A stretch of 64,000 nt of DNA from Pterobdella sp. o SKG-2022 (lineage: Eukaryota; Annelida; Clitellata; Hirudinida; Piscicolidae): contig OZ038322.1 of NCBI GenBank assembly GCA_964035795.1, positions 11,300,038 through 11,364,037 of the forward strand, read 5' to 3'. A program made the translations under genes and the position numbers. The notes under the pieces are model-generated. The model did no database searches. It was not told the origin of the DNA and saw only the letters and a program-made list of their open reading frames with translations. Below, piece by piece: positions 13,257-26,600 of this stretch (its first letter is position 1; every line of letters begins with the position of its first letter).

Positions 13257-15097
13257 GTTATTATTATTATTATTATTAAAATTTTTATAGCGCACAGTTA
13301 TCAATTCAAGATTGCTTCAGAGGCGCTCAAGGTTTGTAAGAGATTATGACTGGTAGAATAGGGTCTGTGCAGCGCAAAATGAACGTTGGCAAAGATTTGT
13401 GAATAAGAGCGATTTTCTCTTTAAAAAAGCTCCTAAAGGTATTCACAAGATTGATAGCTTCTGAAGAGCTGCGTGGCGAAGAAGGAGGAGATCTATGTAG
13501 GATGGAGTTGGCAGTTTTCCAAAAAACTTTCGAGTTTGGTTTGACAGGTGCAAGCGTGTTGTTAAAATAATCAGCACGGGATTTAAAGATGAGAGCGCGA
13601 GCAGTCTTCCGAGATTCCTTGAGGGCAGCAAGAAGACTGGCTGGAACAGGCTTGGATGATCTTAACAATAAGGAAATTTTTCTCTCAAGTTTTCGTCTTT
13701 TTCTTTTGGCGGCAATGGCGTCAGTGGATATTGTGATGGGAGTAACTGCTGGGACGAAAAATGTGGGTGCGAAAAGGGGCATGGTGGTCGATAAGTGATT
13801 GAAAAGAGTTGTTCATTGTTGTAAGAAACTCTTTAACTGGAACATCAGAAAGGTTAGTTAGTGTATTATGGATATGTCTGAGATCTTTATCGAAGACAGC
13901 ATCATCAAAGTTTTCAAAAGAATGGGAAATTACAATGCGAGGGGGAAGGGGAGAAGGAGCGAGTTTGAGACTGCATAAAATAAGATAGTGATCGAAGTCA
14001 AAAGTTTTTCTGCCGATTTCTTGTATGAGATGACTGTTAGGTTTTGGAGTAATGATGAGGTCAAGGATGTTACCAAGTCTGTGGGTGGGGAAGTCTATGT
14101 GCTGGACCAGCTCGAGTTCACGTAAAAGAGCACTGAGCGGGTTGTCATGAGACGTACAATTTGGGGTGTTGAAATCACCAGCCAATATAAAATTTGAAGA
14201 AAAAGAATAAAGGAAATAGAGATGAGACGTGAGCTCGCCGATAAAATTGCCGGTGTTTGGAGGACGGTAGATCACCGATAGAAACAAACAGTGTGACAAA
14301 AAAGACACTTTGGCTGTCAATGATTCAAAAGAAGAGTGGGACGGGGATTTAATGGCATCCAATCTAATGGAATTTCTGGAAATTAAAGAAATATTTCCAC
14401 CTCGTTTACCAATGGGTCGGTGTGAGTGCAAAACATGAAAGCCATGAGGCACAATGTCTGCGTTTTCAGAAATCCAAGTTTCCGTCAAATCAATAATGTC
14501 AAGTTTAAGAGAAAAGATAGTATCAAGTATAATAGAAGATTTACTACGAGTAGACCTAGGATTGAGGAGAGCGAATTTAGTAGACAAAGGTACATTGTGG
14601 ACTTTAGGATGAGAGGCTGACCGTCATTCCCAAGCCGTACGTCCCATCTTGAGTCGCACTTGTTGTCTCTAAAGGGGACAAGAGGAGGATGTTGTGACGT
14701 GGTCATGGTAAGAGCGCTTTGATTTAAAGCAGGGAACACAAAAGAAAGGAGAGGTTTTAGGGCAGTTGTCAGACGAATGGTCTTTGCTGCAGTGCTCACA
14801 TACTCTAGGATTTTGTCACTTAGATATGTTATGACCATAAGTCTGACAATTCAGACATCTAGTTGGATGGATGCGAGAGTGGAAAGGGAATCTACCAAAA
14901 TGGAGATGTACATTCTTGGACTTGTTCAGCATTGAGAAAACATTGCTTGGAACTTGGATAAGCCAGTCACGAGTAGAAGGGTTTCGCGCGTTGGGCCTGT
15001 GCTTAAAGGCACGGAAAGCGCTGGGATCAACAGATGGAAAAAGGAGATTAAAAGAGGTTTCAAGTTCCTCATTAGTAAGCCATGTCGGTAGACCCAA
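13257..15097 (-). mobile_element. Non-LTR retrotransposon (CR1/L2-like endonuclease), RT domain missing
   Basis: Read on the minus strand. The end of an ORF1-like protein (15097 to about 14680) has Cys/His zinc-knuckle spacing, RCLNCQTYGHN and then CEHCSKDHSSDNCP. An APE-type endonuclease follows (about 14590-13720) with LDIIDLTETWI, VIYRPPN, LAGDFNTP and the ILDLIITPKPN block. The EN-RT linker (about 13780-13327) is in another frame, so there is a frameshift near 13750. The element then passes straight into a 3' end, GCGCTATAAAAATTTTAATA, with a TAA-repeat tail at 13257-13277. The reverse transcriptase core of about 1.5 kb is absent. The 5' end is truncated, directly at the stop codon of the fibrinogen-domain relic. 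Clade assignment is by eye and tentative. Confidence 0.85.
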
Positions 15098-15100
15098 GAT

Positions 15101-15356
15101 CTAATATGGCTTTTTCACAAGCATAACAACCTTCTTAAGAGACTCAAGATACCCGGTTTTATGATACCAGTTGATTCCATCAGCGTATGATGTATGTGTC
15201 CCATTAAAGTAGGTACCATTCAAATTGGCGTGATGGCATTTTCTGTATTAGCATCCTCCCTTGAAGATTTGGCGCAATTTCCTTTTGGATTTAAATCATG
15301 GTCTTGATCCTTGGTTGTAAACATCATACCGTCGGTCCAGTCTATATCGTTTTTGT
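15101..15356 (-). pseudogene. Fibrinogen C-terminal domain (FReD) exon, broken
   Basis: On the minus strand, after a TATTAG acceptor, the first frame reads IDWTDGMMFTTKDQDHDLN and GNCAKS. A second frame continues with [15 protein letters not shown], then [17 protein letters not shown] and a stop at 15101-15103. This is the classical end of a fibrinogen-related domain: the D-x-D-x-D-L calcium site, the NCA motif, the CHxxNLNG motif and the WYHxxGYxxSLK motif. One frameshift and one in-frame stop lie where the usual GAWWY sits (here FKGG, C, stop, YRKC), so the copy is disabled. FReD proteins include ficolins, tenascins and angiopoietins; I cannot tell which. No upstream exons were found in this window. 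Confidence 0.8.
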
Positions 15357-17667
15357 CTAATATTAAATAAGTAATTATTTGGAATAGGTAATTTATTTGT
15401 AAAGAAAATATCCAAAACTAATGCTAAACAGCTTAAGGATTAGTGTATACAAAAATCAACCGAATAATAAAAAAATGTCAAAAGTTGAAAACACCCGAAA
15501 TTGCATAAAAAGCGAGTAATCAGTTGAGATTTCCCATTTTTTTAGAAGAGGTTCAAAAAGAATAAAAAGAAATTTAATTTCATAAGTTTTATCAAAAAAT
15601 TCATGTATAATGAAAAAATGTTACATCTGTTTTCAATAGTGATATTAATCTAATTATATCAAACAATCTATACGGTATAAGAAACTTTTTCTTACAAGCG
15701 TTTCCAGAATATCTCGTCAGACTTAATCGATAATTGGTCTCTAGACCTTCAAGCTGGAAATGATTGTATCTAGCATAAAGGCATTATTCACTTTACACAT
15801 CTTTTCTTCGAGACATCGTTTAATTAACCCTTCTTTTACCAGTTGCTTATAACATCACCCTTCCATGTGAGCATTCTTAAATCATTTTATTTTGTCTCTG
15901 TTTTATCTTTGGCTCACCGTAGCTAACTGAAAATTAAACCTAGCTAAGCAGTGATCCGAGTCGCTAACTTTTATTTCTTTTCAAAGCACATTTTCTTATC
16001 GCGGTAACTTTGAACAGCTTGAGCCTCACAATATTTATTTCAAGTACTTGATAGTCTAAGTTAAACTTACAAACAAGTTTTTGTAATATTAATGGAGTCT
16101 TCTTTAAAAATAGTGAACTCAGTGCTAATTTTGATTAATTTCTTATTACTTACAATCAGTTTTACTCATCTTTGCTGCTATCTCTTCAAAAACTCTCGAC
16201 TCATAGGGATACCATAAAAAAATTGATTTTTTATTGAAACTTAGCTTAAAAAACTACTTAAAACAAGTAGATAGTGCTAAATTACTTACTATCATTTGAA
16301 AACATTTCTGGAATATTTTCACAAATTTTTTATAAAATTTCAAAAACCGATTCACTCATAACTTCAAAATTAAAACGGGGGACAAAAAACGCTAAAATCA
16401 GTTTTGAGAGTTTAATGCTTAAAACTTTGTAATTACAACATAAAGACTAGAATGAATTGTGTAATTGTTTTAAATCATTAGTACAGTAGCTAGTTAAAAT
16501 ATACAGTAAAATACATTTCATTAAATGCGAACATTTACTTGATTAATATATGGTTAAACTGTGTATAACAATTGTGAGGATTGTCATTTAAGCATTGTCT
16601 ATCCTCAAATAACACTTTGAACAGCTTAATGACTATACCCTAGTATAAAAGCAAAACCAACGAACATTCTCAGCACATTAATAATATTAAAAGCTTTACA
16701 GTATAATAGCTTATATAGTGGAAAAGAGAAAATACTAGAGGACTTATTGCCGATGGAAACATTCTATACGTTTGTTCATATGATTTTAATGCAAAAAGAA
16801 TATAACAAAAACCTTTAGTTATTGGTGATTCTAAAATCGACTTACAAAAAAATAAAACTTTATATAAAAGCAAAAATTAAAGATGAAATAATAGCTATAT
16901 AAAGATAATTAAATACAGTTCATCGCAAAGTGGGCTTGGATACAAGTATAGATTATCAACATTGTGTTTGAACAACTCGAGCTAAAAAATTAATATTTTA
17001 TTTAAAGTAATGAATTATGAATTAATAAAGTTGAAAATGATTAATTTGACATCATTATTTGAAGAAATGAAACACAATGAGGTTAAACAAAAAGAACCTA
17101 ATAATAGAAAAATATTATTATTACTGTTACATCACTATTGATTTATTTATGCTTACGATTGAGAAAGTTTGAAAATAAAATAAGATTCAGGAATAGTTGA
17201 AAATGGTGATAATACAAGAAAAATATAAAAATTAGCATGATCCAAATATTGCATTTTATAAAACATTCGTGTTGGTTGAAGTTGTGAATTGAAATATATC
17301 AAAAATATTTGGCAAATTTCATTCTTTTTAATGATAAATCAACGATTAAAATGTAGAAATTCAAAGTAAATAAATTCAAAACCTAAAAACTCGTTAAAAA
17401 TTGAAAAATCGAAAAAACACAGCATATATTAACAGGCGAAAATTCATAGAAGTGAAACTGCTAAAGTAAAAACATTTAATAACGCACAAATAATTACTTG
17501 ATATTGATTCAGACTGAAATTCGACAAATAAATAATAAAAATAAACAAAAGAAGACAAAATTATTAAATTCAATATAAATAATTAGCAAAAAGATGATAC
17601 AAAATAAATAATGGACAAAAAAACAGAGTGGATAAAATATTAAAAAAACACAAAATTCCTAATAAAT
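15357..17667. other. Intergenic region without recognised genes
   Basis: About 2.3 kb of AT-rich DNA between the FReD relic and the 3' end of the CIP4-family gene. Short open frames here show no family resemblance or codon bias. No structured repeat was recognised. Confidence 0.5.
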
Positions 17668-20600
17668 CTACGAGGTTATCGATTCTTCGTCATAGTCATC
17701 GAAGTCTTTGTCATGGCTCATGCGAATGTAGGAAGCTGGCACGAAGCCTTCCTCTTGATTAGACAACCTTCTCACCTGCACCCACCCATCTCCCTGGTCG
17801 CTTTCGAGCACCTCAAACTCTTCGCCCTCTACCATCGATATAGACCCTTCACTTACGGCTGAGGTTTGAGTTTTAAGATAGTTAGTTATTGCTTGGATTA
17901 ATGGCTGATATGTTGAAAGGTTTAATGAAATTTTAAAAACGTGATGCAAAAAACCCCTATTTGAGAATGCTTAATGATCAGCTTGTTCAGCAATTTTAGT
18001 TACATCATTTAGCTTACTGGAAGATAATTGTGAAACTTCATACATCTATAGCTTAGAGAAATTTATTCGTATGGTTCAGTTTAAATAAACGCCCAAACAA
18101 CAAAAAACTGCATAAATAGATAATTATGTATCGTATATATAACAAACCAGTAAACGGGAAGAGAGCGTAACAAATGGGACCTAGGCTTTCAGTGTTGCCT
18201 TCCTCTATTTCATTGTTTTTATTGTTCACGAAAAGGTTATCATTGTTCCCTCCAAGATAACTGTGGCTGTTGTCGTTATTTGTGTTGTAACTGCCCGTGA
18301 GGCTAACGTTGTTATCGGAAGATTTGTTTTCTACTTGTAATATGCTGCTTCTGTAGTTTATCCTGTCAAACATATTCGTATGTACTTGTGGCTAGGATGC
18401 TACACTATCATTATTATATTATTTCTAATACTTTAACTGAAATCAATAGTAGATAATTTCCATAGTTTTGAATCCTGTTTCAAACACACTAAATATGAAA
18501 AAGCGTCCGGTTGAACCTATTCATTGCACAACTAGAAACCTACCTACCTACCCTACCATACCCTACCATACCCTACCCTACCATACCCTACCCTACCCTA
18601 CCCTACCCTATCCTACTCTACCCTACCCTACCCTACCCTACCCTACCCTACCCTACCCTACCCTACCCTACCCTACCCTACCCTACCCTACCCTACCCTA
18701 CCCTTCCCTACCCTACCCTACCCTACCCTACCCTACCCTACCCTACCCTACCCTACCCTACCTACCTACCTACCTAATTTAAATTTCTATGAGAATGTTC
18801 AGACTTTATTTTTATGCTTAGGGGTTTCATTCAATCAATAAAGTATCCAACAAAAGTGTGACAAGAAATAAAAAAGATGTTCAGACTTGTTTCATAAAAT
18901 TAGGAGGTTGTAAAATCCTATTTGATATAGTTTGAAAAGCACTTTACACTATATAATTAGTGTTTATGCATAATTGTTGGAAACATATATCCCCGTTACT
19001 AGAATTTTAATTTTTAATAATGATAATAATAATAATAATAATAATAAAGATTATTAAAATCAAATAATAACAAACAAAATAAAATAACAATTATATGTAT
19101 TGTATTTTTTTACAACTCATGTTAGCATAGAAACAATGATGATGATGTATAATATAAAGATAGCAAGGTGATGAAATCAGCATACTTGTCATTGATAGTG
19201 GTTAGAGGAGAGGGGCTTGCTCCTTGCTTGCTCTTATTCAGCGTGGCATTTTCCGCTTCCGACATGTAGTTCTGTTGCAATGGTGTTTGGTGGTTGGGGT
19301 AGGTATGGTTTATTGTTGCTGAAGTGTGTCGTATGCTGTCAATTAATTAATAAGAAAAATTCAATGTTTTGTTAGTAATATGATGAATTGAAAAAAATTA
19401 CGTTTTTTTTTAAATTTTATCTAGTACTTATTTGTATTTTTATAAGCTGCCAATAGCGAAATTTTCGAATAATTAATAGAAAAGATTAAATTGAAAACTT
19501 AAAATTTTAATGAAGTAGACAAATAGTTTTTTAACTTAACTTTCGTTATCAAGTAAATGAAAATATTGGAACTTGAATCTAAAGCCTCAATCAGAACCTC
19601 AAATTTCTGCAGTTCTAGCCTCAAGCGGTCCAACTTGACACCATTCTCTTCAAGCTGCTTGGCCAGAGAGCCGGGGTCCCCTAAAGCATTGTTCTGCTTG
19701 TAAACGTCTTGCATTTTCAACATACCATCCCTAGAAAAGAAATTTGATGATTAATTGACGATATCTCATAGTCCATTAAAAAATATTAAACATGAAACAA
19801 AAGCAAGATGCTTCCATTCAAGACTCCCTAGGGACTTCATAATAATATTCTCATAGCATGTGAATGTACTTTCATCTAGCTTTTAAAATTTGATAATGTC
19901 TGTTACTGATGATGCTTAATAAACATATATTTATATGTATTGAACCTCTCAGCGGTTTCTTTGGCAAGACTCGATCTGAGATGCTCAATCTTCTGATGCA
20001 GTTTTTTACGTTGTTGATTGGGCGGCAAGTGACTGAAATCTTCCTTCGATTCGTCCACCTTTGAAGTGTTATTTAACGTATTGAAACTTTTATATTTACT
20101 TTGATTTTAGTATCGTTTTAATAAAAATTATTATTAAAAAAAGAATACTCACGATAATAATGAATATTAAGAACAACTAATAATAGTAAATTTTAATAAT
20201 GCTTCTGAACAACAATAAATTTTAACCAACTTCATAAACACTTCATGCAAAACAAGCGAAAGAACATCACTCAAAATAATTTAAGAATGCAAGTATTCAA
20301 AACTGAAAGCCAAACAATATTCTTGACCTTTGAAATAGCTTCATGAAAAACTAAAATAATTATCTAATAATACCGACTATAATCGATATTATTAATAACA
20401 TTTAAAATACCTTCTGTGATTTAGCAGCAGGAAAAATTGAAACAGAAATGGAATCAAATTTGAAGCCAATAAAAACAAAGCTAATGTTATTCTTGTATGA
20501 ACCAGTATAGATCAAAGTGAATTAACAAAAAGTATTAAATTCTGCATGATTCACAAGCTATTAAATGCCTCCAAAATAAAATATAACTCACCAGTAAATT

Positions 20601-23600
20601 AACCAACTAAAAAAACAAAAAAATTTAACTTAACATTATTTAATCAAGAATTTATTCATTTCAAAAAATTAAAAAAACTAAATGTACTTTATAATAACTC
20701 TAAAAACTGAAACATACATTCCCTTAACCAAACGAAACAATGAAACACAAACCTTGGACCCAGTGAATAGATTCAAAAGTTTGGTTTTCTTTTTAGTCTT
20801 TATGGAACCAACAGTGAAAGAGTTGCGACTTTGAAGGTCGGTCCTACTGAATCGTTTGGATGAGGTTGGTGATATGGAGTCTGTAGCCTCCGAGGGGTTT
20901 GAGAGGTCTTCGAAAGGTAGGTCCTCTGGTGGGTTGAAGCCTGTTTTCATCTTGTCTACGGCCATCTTGACGTCCTGTTTTGTTATTCGGTTGTATTTAA
21001 ATTTTGAACCGCAAGCAATAAAAGTAAGTGGGCCATTAGATCGCCTTGAAAAAAGGGTTTGGTTGCAAAACTGATAGGTCTCATAAAACGCTACTCTATG
21101 TAAACTTAGTAGAAAATAGGGGATAAAATAAACAAAGACAACTTGCATAAAAATCAAAGATTCTATTACATATATTCATCAGTTGCATGAAAACAAAAAC
21201 TTTTTTTAAATATAATTTCAAGTCAATACTCTACTGTGACTAATATAGCAATGTGTAAATCATCTGATAGACAATCACTTCATTGAAAGATATAGTGTCA
21301 GCTGCCCGATCGATGCCTGAGATACACGAGTTGATAATGGGTAAAATGCTCTTCTCTACATCTGCACACCCTCTCATCATCTCCTGTACTCTCTCAGTTC
21401 TCTTCTGCTCCATCTCTTCCAGCAACTTTGGGTGAACGTTACAGAAAAGGTGAATAAATTAGCTAGTGAAGCGAACGATAATTTAATTCGGCAATGGACT
21501 GTTTTTTTAATTATGATATAACAAAAATTTTGAAACTCTAAAAAAATTTATTCAAAAAGATCGAATGTTAAACAATCGAAGCAGTTTACTCAATAATAAA
21601 ATCATAAACTAACATTGAAACTATAATTATAAACTAATGCCAATTCATTAATCAATGTTTTGATTAATCTTACATCGAAAATGGCTGGCATGTGGGTGTG
21701 GTAGTGTTGCTGTTGAAACTGGTTTGTTTTGGCGAGTTCAGAAGCGTAATCATTGCGATGGTCTCGGCATATTTGCTGCTTTTGTTGCATATTTATTTGG
21801 GCCTGATGGTGGAGTTTTGACCCTTTTTAATGAATAATATGGATCATATGTTGTCAAAGATTAGTTAATGTTCTCAATTAATAGAAAGCGTGGTTTTATT
21901 GTGTTTATTTTGTCACTGAGAGATACACCTAAAACAATATAATGCAACCATATAAATTATTGAAAAAACAAACATTAGGCCTAACTCTACTTAACTTTTT
22001 ATAGTAGTTTTAATGTAATGTAATGTAATGCGGTAATTATAAAGCGCTTTTTCTTATAGATCAAAGCGCTTGCTACAAATTTTTATGTAGCGAAAACACA
22101 CTGTGGAACAGGTGCTAATTGTCGGCCCACACGGGATCGAACCCGGTAACTTTAGATGCTCAACCATTGAGCTACAAGGGCCGACCAATAATTGAATAAT
22201 AAAATAATTTTTTTGACATAAAGAATGTACCTTTTTATATTTATTGATTTTTTAATGATGATGCTCAGGTACATTTAATTCCAACCAATCAACAAATCAA
22301 TCGTCCAGCCAATGGCAACTAGGTACGTGTTTACATTATTATACAACCTTCTCGACGTCAGCTCTAGACATGTGTTTATCTGCATCCGCCTTCCTGTATG
22401 CCTCTTGTGCCTTCTCCATCTCCTTGAATGCCTTCTCGTACTTGTTCTTACACTTTACAAACAAACGGTGAAATTTTCATTATATATTCATGATTATTTT
22501 TGTATAGTAACTATCAATTTTTAGGCATAATTAAGTAATTATTCATAATAGGAAGTTTTGAGGAGTTATGCGTTATTTTTACATTGGCATTTAAAAGATT
22601 AATCCTTATTTAGTTGTTAATTTTTTTAGTTATTTTTTAAAGAATTTTAATGCAAATCATGTTATTTTTACTCTGAAATAGGTTATTAGCTTTGAAAATT
22701 TTAATATAAAAACACGTACATAAGCATTAGTACCATGGTATTAAAAAAATATATTTTTAGTTGTTTAGATGGTAATTTTAAAGTCATTTATGAAAGAAAT
22801 ACCTAAACCTTTAAAAAAATTCAAATAAACTATCCTTAAAACAAAATAAATTTATAAATATAATTGGAAACATAATAACTATATATACAAATAAAGAAAA
22901 CATCATTTAATCATTTAAAAGAATTAATTCGAGCATTAAATAAAGATAGAAGCAACACAAGAGCAACCTTATCAAGCTGTTGTATTTGATGCTGTAGGGA
23001 CAGGGCTTGTTTGTTACCAGAAATTAGGTGCTGTAGTGACAGAAGTTAAAAATAGTACATTTTTAATGTTTTACTATCCTACGTCTCAATTTGAAGTTCT
23101 AAAGAAACAATTATCTTCTTCTTGCTGGTTATATGAGGTTCATTATAGTGGTTTTTGAGCTTTGAATTTCCATTTACATTAGTTCCTCTGATTTTTATTC
23201 TACTACCAGTAACATAATCTGAACAATCATTGAGGACTGATGGTAAAATTGCACGAATTTATGTCGCTTGCGATAATATATGCAATCTTGCAAATAACTC
23301 CTATTAAAAAGAAATTTAGCCTCAATTTATGATAAAACAATATCTTTTTGTCTATATTAAACTCAAATAAATTTATTTTGCCTGTTGTGGTACGAAGTGA
23401 AACACTACTAGTTGTGATAAAACTAATGCAGAGATAAGCCCAATGTTTATCATGCATGTTATGGATTGAGTGAATAACATGAAATAGAATGCAGGTTTAA
23501 TGCTGAAATCTTATGTCAACTTTAATAGGAAACACTTTTATAAAATAATTCATAAACGTTTGGGCTGTTAAGTTTCCTTTTCTGCAAACTGTTCATATTT

Positions 23601-26600
23601 TTAAGAAAGTCAATTAAAGAATTCTCGAATTTAAGCTTTTGATCGATGCTATCTAATAAATGCTTGAAAGATCAGAAGATAAAAGTTTTAATTATATGGT
23701 CTTGGTCTTATATCCTACGCTGAATAGAGTTAGAAGTAACAGCATTATAATGCTACATTTAAATTATAACTATCATATAAAGAAATTTGATCAATCTGAA
23801 TCAAATTATATTATTAGAAAAATAAGAATTTAAAAAAACTATAAGAAGCTTTTCCTCGGCACATACTTGAAAGAGCATATAAACTTACGAAAAACTGCAT
23901 ACAGTTTTTAATAAACTTTTGTTTTCAACGCATATGCTGCCATTATACAACATTAAAACAGATGTAGTTGAAAATAAAAAGCTTACCACTAACATGCAAA
24001 TATTAATATGGTCATGATATACTTAAATAGAATTTTTCAAGTTTATTTCAACTTATTAGTTAAGGCAATTAAGAGTATTTCAATGAGTAAAAGATGCTTA
24101 AAGAGGTAATTAGTAAGTTATATTGAAATGAAGTTCTTAACTAAGCGATGCATATAGGAAATATATGCATGAAACTATATATTCAATATAACTTGTTCAA
24201 ATTTTGTCTGAAATTAACATTTTATTGCTCAAAATTTTTTATTTAAAGTTTTATCTGTATATATTTTTTGTTTATTATCACAGATTTAATTATTTTTATA
24301 CATTCATAAAATCAACTCAGTTTTCTAAATGTCATTTATATAAGTATTATTATGATTGCTTTTGTTTCAAACAACAGACCTTTTTTTCATATAATCTTAG
24401 ATAACTGCTTTGTTTATTTAGTTATACTTGCATAGTTTTTTTTTAAATTGTCATATCTAAGAAAACTTACACTACATTACATTGCATTCAAAGTTCATAA
24501 TACTCAGTGATCTAGAAACTCCTGAAGTTAATGCCACTATAATCATACTCGTAGTTGATTTGATTTGTTAACAACGCATATGATAAATATTATATATAAA
24601 TCAAATTATATCTACAAAGCTTTTTTTTTGAAAATTTTTAATAATTTTAGTTTTCAAATTTACAGCAAAAACGTACAGATTGACTGAAGAAATGTGAGTT
24701 AAAAGTGAAACTGAACCACGAGGGCATATCATTAATTAGCACACTTCCTCTCAATCGTGTTTATACAAAGAAACAATCATCATTATAAATCATTACTCTT
24801 TTAAACTTGTTTCATATCACAAATTACTGACCACCGAATATTTTGTTCAAGAAGTGAAAAGTAATGTAAGATTTTAAATAAAAATTGCGACATTTAAAAA
24901 TTTTACACTGTTAACTCCGTATTTTGTAAATCAAATTATTTAATAGCTCAGTAATATAAAATTTTTCAAGCCTCATACAAATCTTCAACATCGAAACATT
25001 ATATTATTTTTGTATACAAGCATCAATTATTTGGTTTTTGTTATTTTGTCTTTAAAAACTCAAAAATTTGATATTGTTTGATACGTGGTCTAACCCCTTT
25101 GGAAACACAGCTGAAATACATATTCATTGTTGGTGTAATTCGATTCGTCATAATCATTAAGCCGGTCAAAAAATATTTTATAGGGTACTGTTCATGTAGC
25201 ATTCATAAGCAATTAAAATAAATGGGAGCACATTTTTATGAATTAATTGACAGGCGGGAAACTAAAATTCAATATGAAATCTTACTTTTTTTCGTTCTTG
25301 CTTGGTTTGTTGCACTAGAGCGATCAACTCCTTTTGCACATTGTTCGTCAGACTGTCTGCCAACATTTCATGTTGACCTGTGTACGTTTTATGTAGTGAT
25401 TAACATATATGAGTACGTGCAATGTAGAGATTAACATGTAAGATCAGCAAATGGATATTTTCATAGATAAAACTAATATTTATTTCTTTCAACAAAGGTA
25501 TGTTCAACAACAAAAAGAATATAAAAAAATACACTTAGATTCAAAAATATCTAACATGAATAAAACGAGCAGAATACAAAACTAAGTGGCTTTATCAAAC
25601 AACCAATCCTTTTATTGTAGTCAGAATTTAGCTCTTCTATCCATAAACAACAAAAATTCCACAAACCATTCAAACTATTTTCCTGGTGACACACAAAAAT
25701 CTTTGAATGAAGTATAAATGAAACTATAAGAAGTATAAATGAGAATAATAAGAGTTATAACAAAAATTTACTATGAAAATAAAAATAACGATTTAAAACC
25801 AGTCTAGTATAAAACTACTACTACTAAAAATAATAATAATTATTATTATTATGCACGTCTACATCCTTTGAGCATGAGATTGTATAATAAAGCATGAGAA
25901 CTGACCTGCCATATCAAACACTTCGGCAAGCATGCAATTGAAAGCCTTGATTGTTGTCCACCTGCAAATCAGATCAATCCATCAATCAGTAATCAATTAA
26001 TTAAATGATTCAGCTATCTAAGTTGATGCAAGTGATTTTATTTTATTGAAAATTTAAAAAAAAAATACAAACTAAAAGTTTGAATTATAAAATTTTTGTA
26101 TATAAATAGCTTTAAATTTGTTGAAACCATTAACACTGCATCAATGTGGTATAAAAACATAATCACGTTTATGAATCAAATGCAGACCAAAACATGGAAA
26201 AAAATTTAAGCAATAATGGATTGGTGATAGACAAAGAAAGATAAGCCCTGCAAGACCAAAGAACAAATTCACTTGAAATAATTTAAAACTTATAATTTTT
26301 TTATTGAGTGCTTTTTATATTGAATGTAAAATAAAATGGGATAATAAATTTTATAATAAGTCTCTTGATTTCATGTCAAAAGATATGTAAAAAGTTTGGT
26401 TATTATAATGCGAGAGTAATGATAGTATTACAATTGTTTTTATTGATAGTGAAAGCTTCATCCTTACATAACAGGCATGCTTGAAATATATGATGTAAAA
26501 CATCAATTTTTTTTACATTAAAATATTTTATATGACTTGAAAAATTTTCAACTATTTTTCAAAAAATTCAATTGAGAATCAAGAATTTTTTAAAACATGG

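Noticed and set aside
18541..18776. Interstitial telomere repeat
   Set aside because: The unit is 5 bp (CCCTA), not the 6-bp CCCTAA.
18468..18782. Two overlapping frames of about 100 codons reading LPYPT repeats
   Set aside because: They are translations of the CCCTA satellite; all forward frames are open because the unit has no stop. Not genes.
24204..24404. 66-codon frame present almost identically at 37121-37321
   Set aside because: The conservation is of the DNA repeat itself. The peptide is low-complexity (F, Y, L, K from AT-rich DNA) and has no family match.
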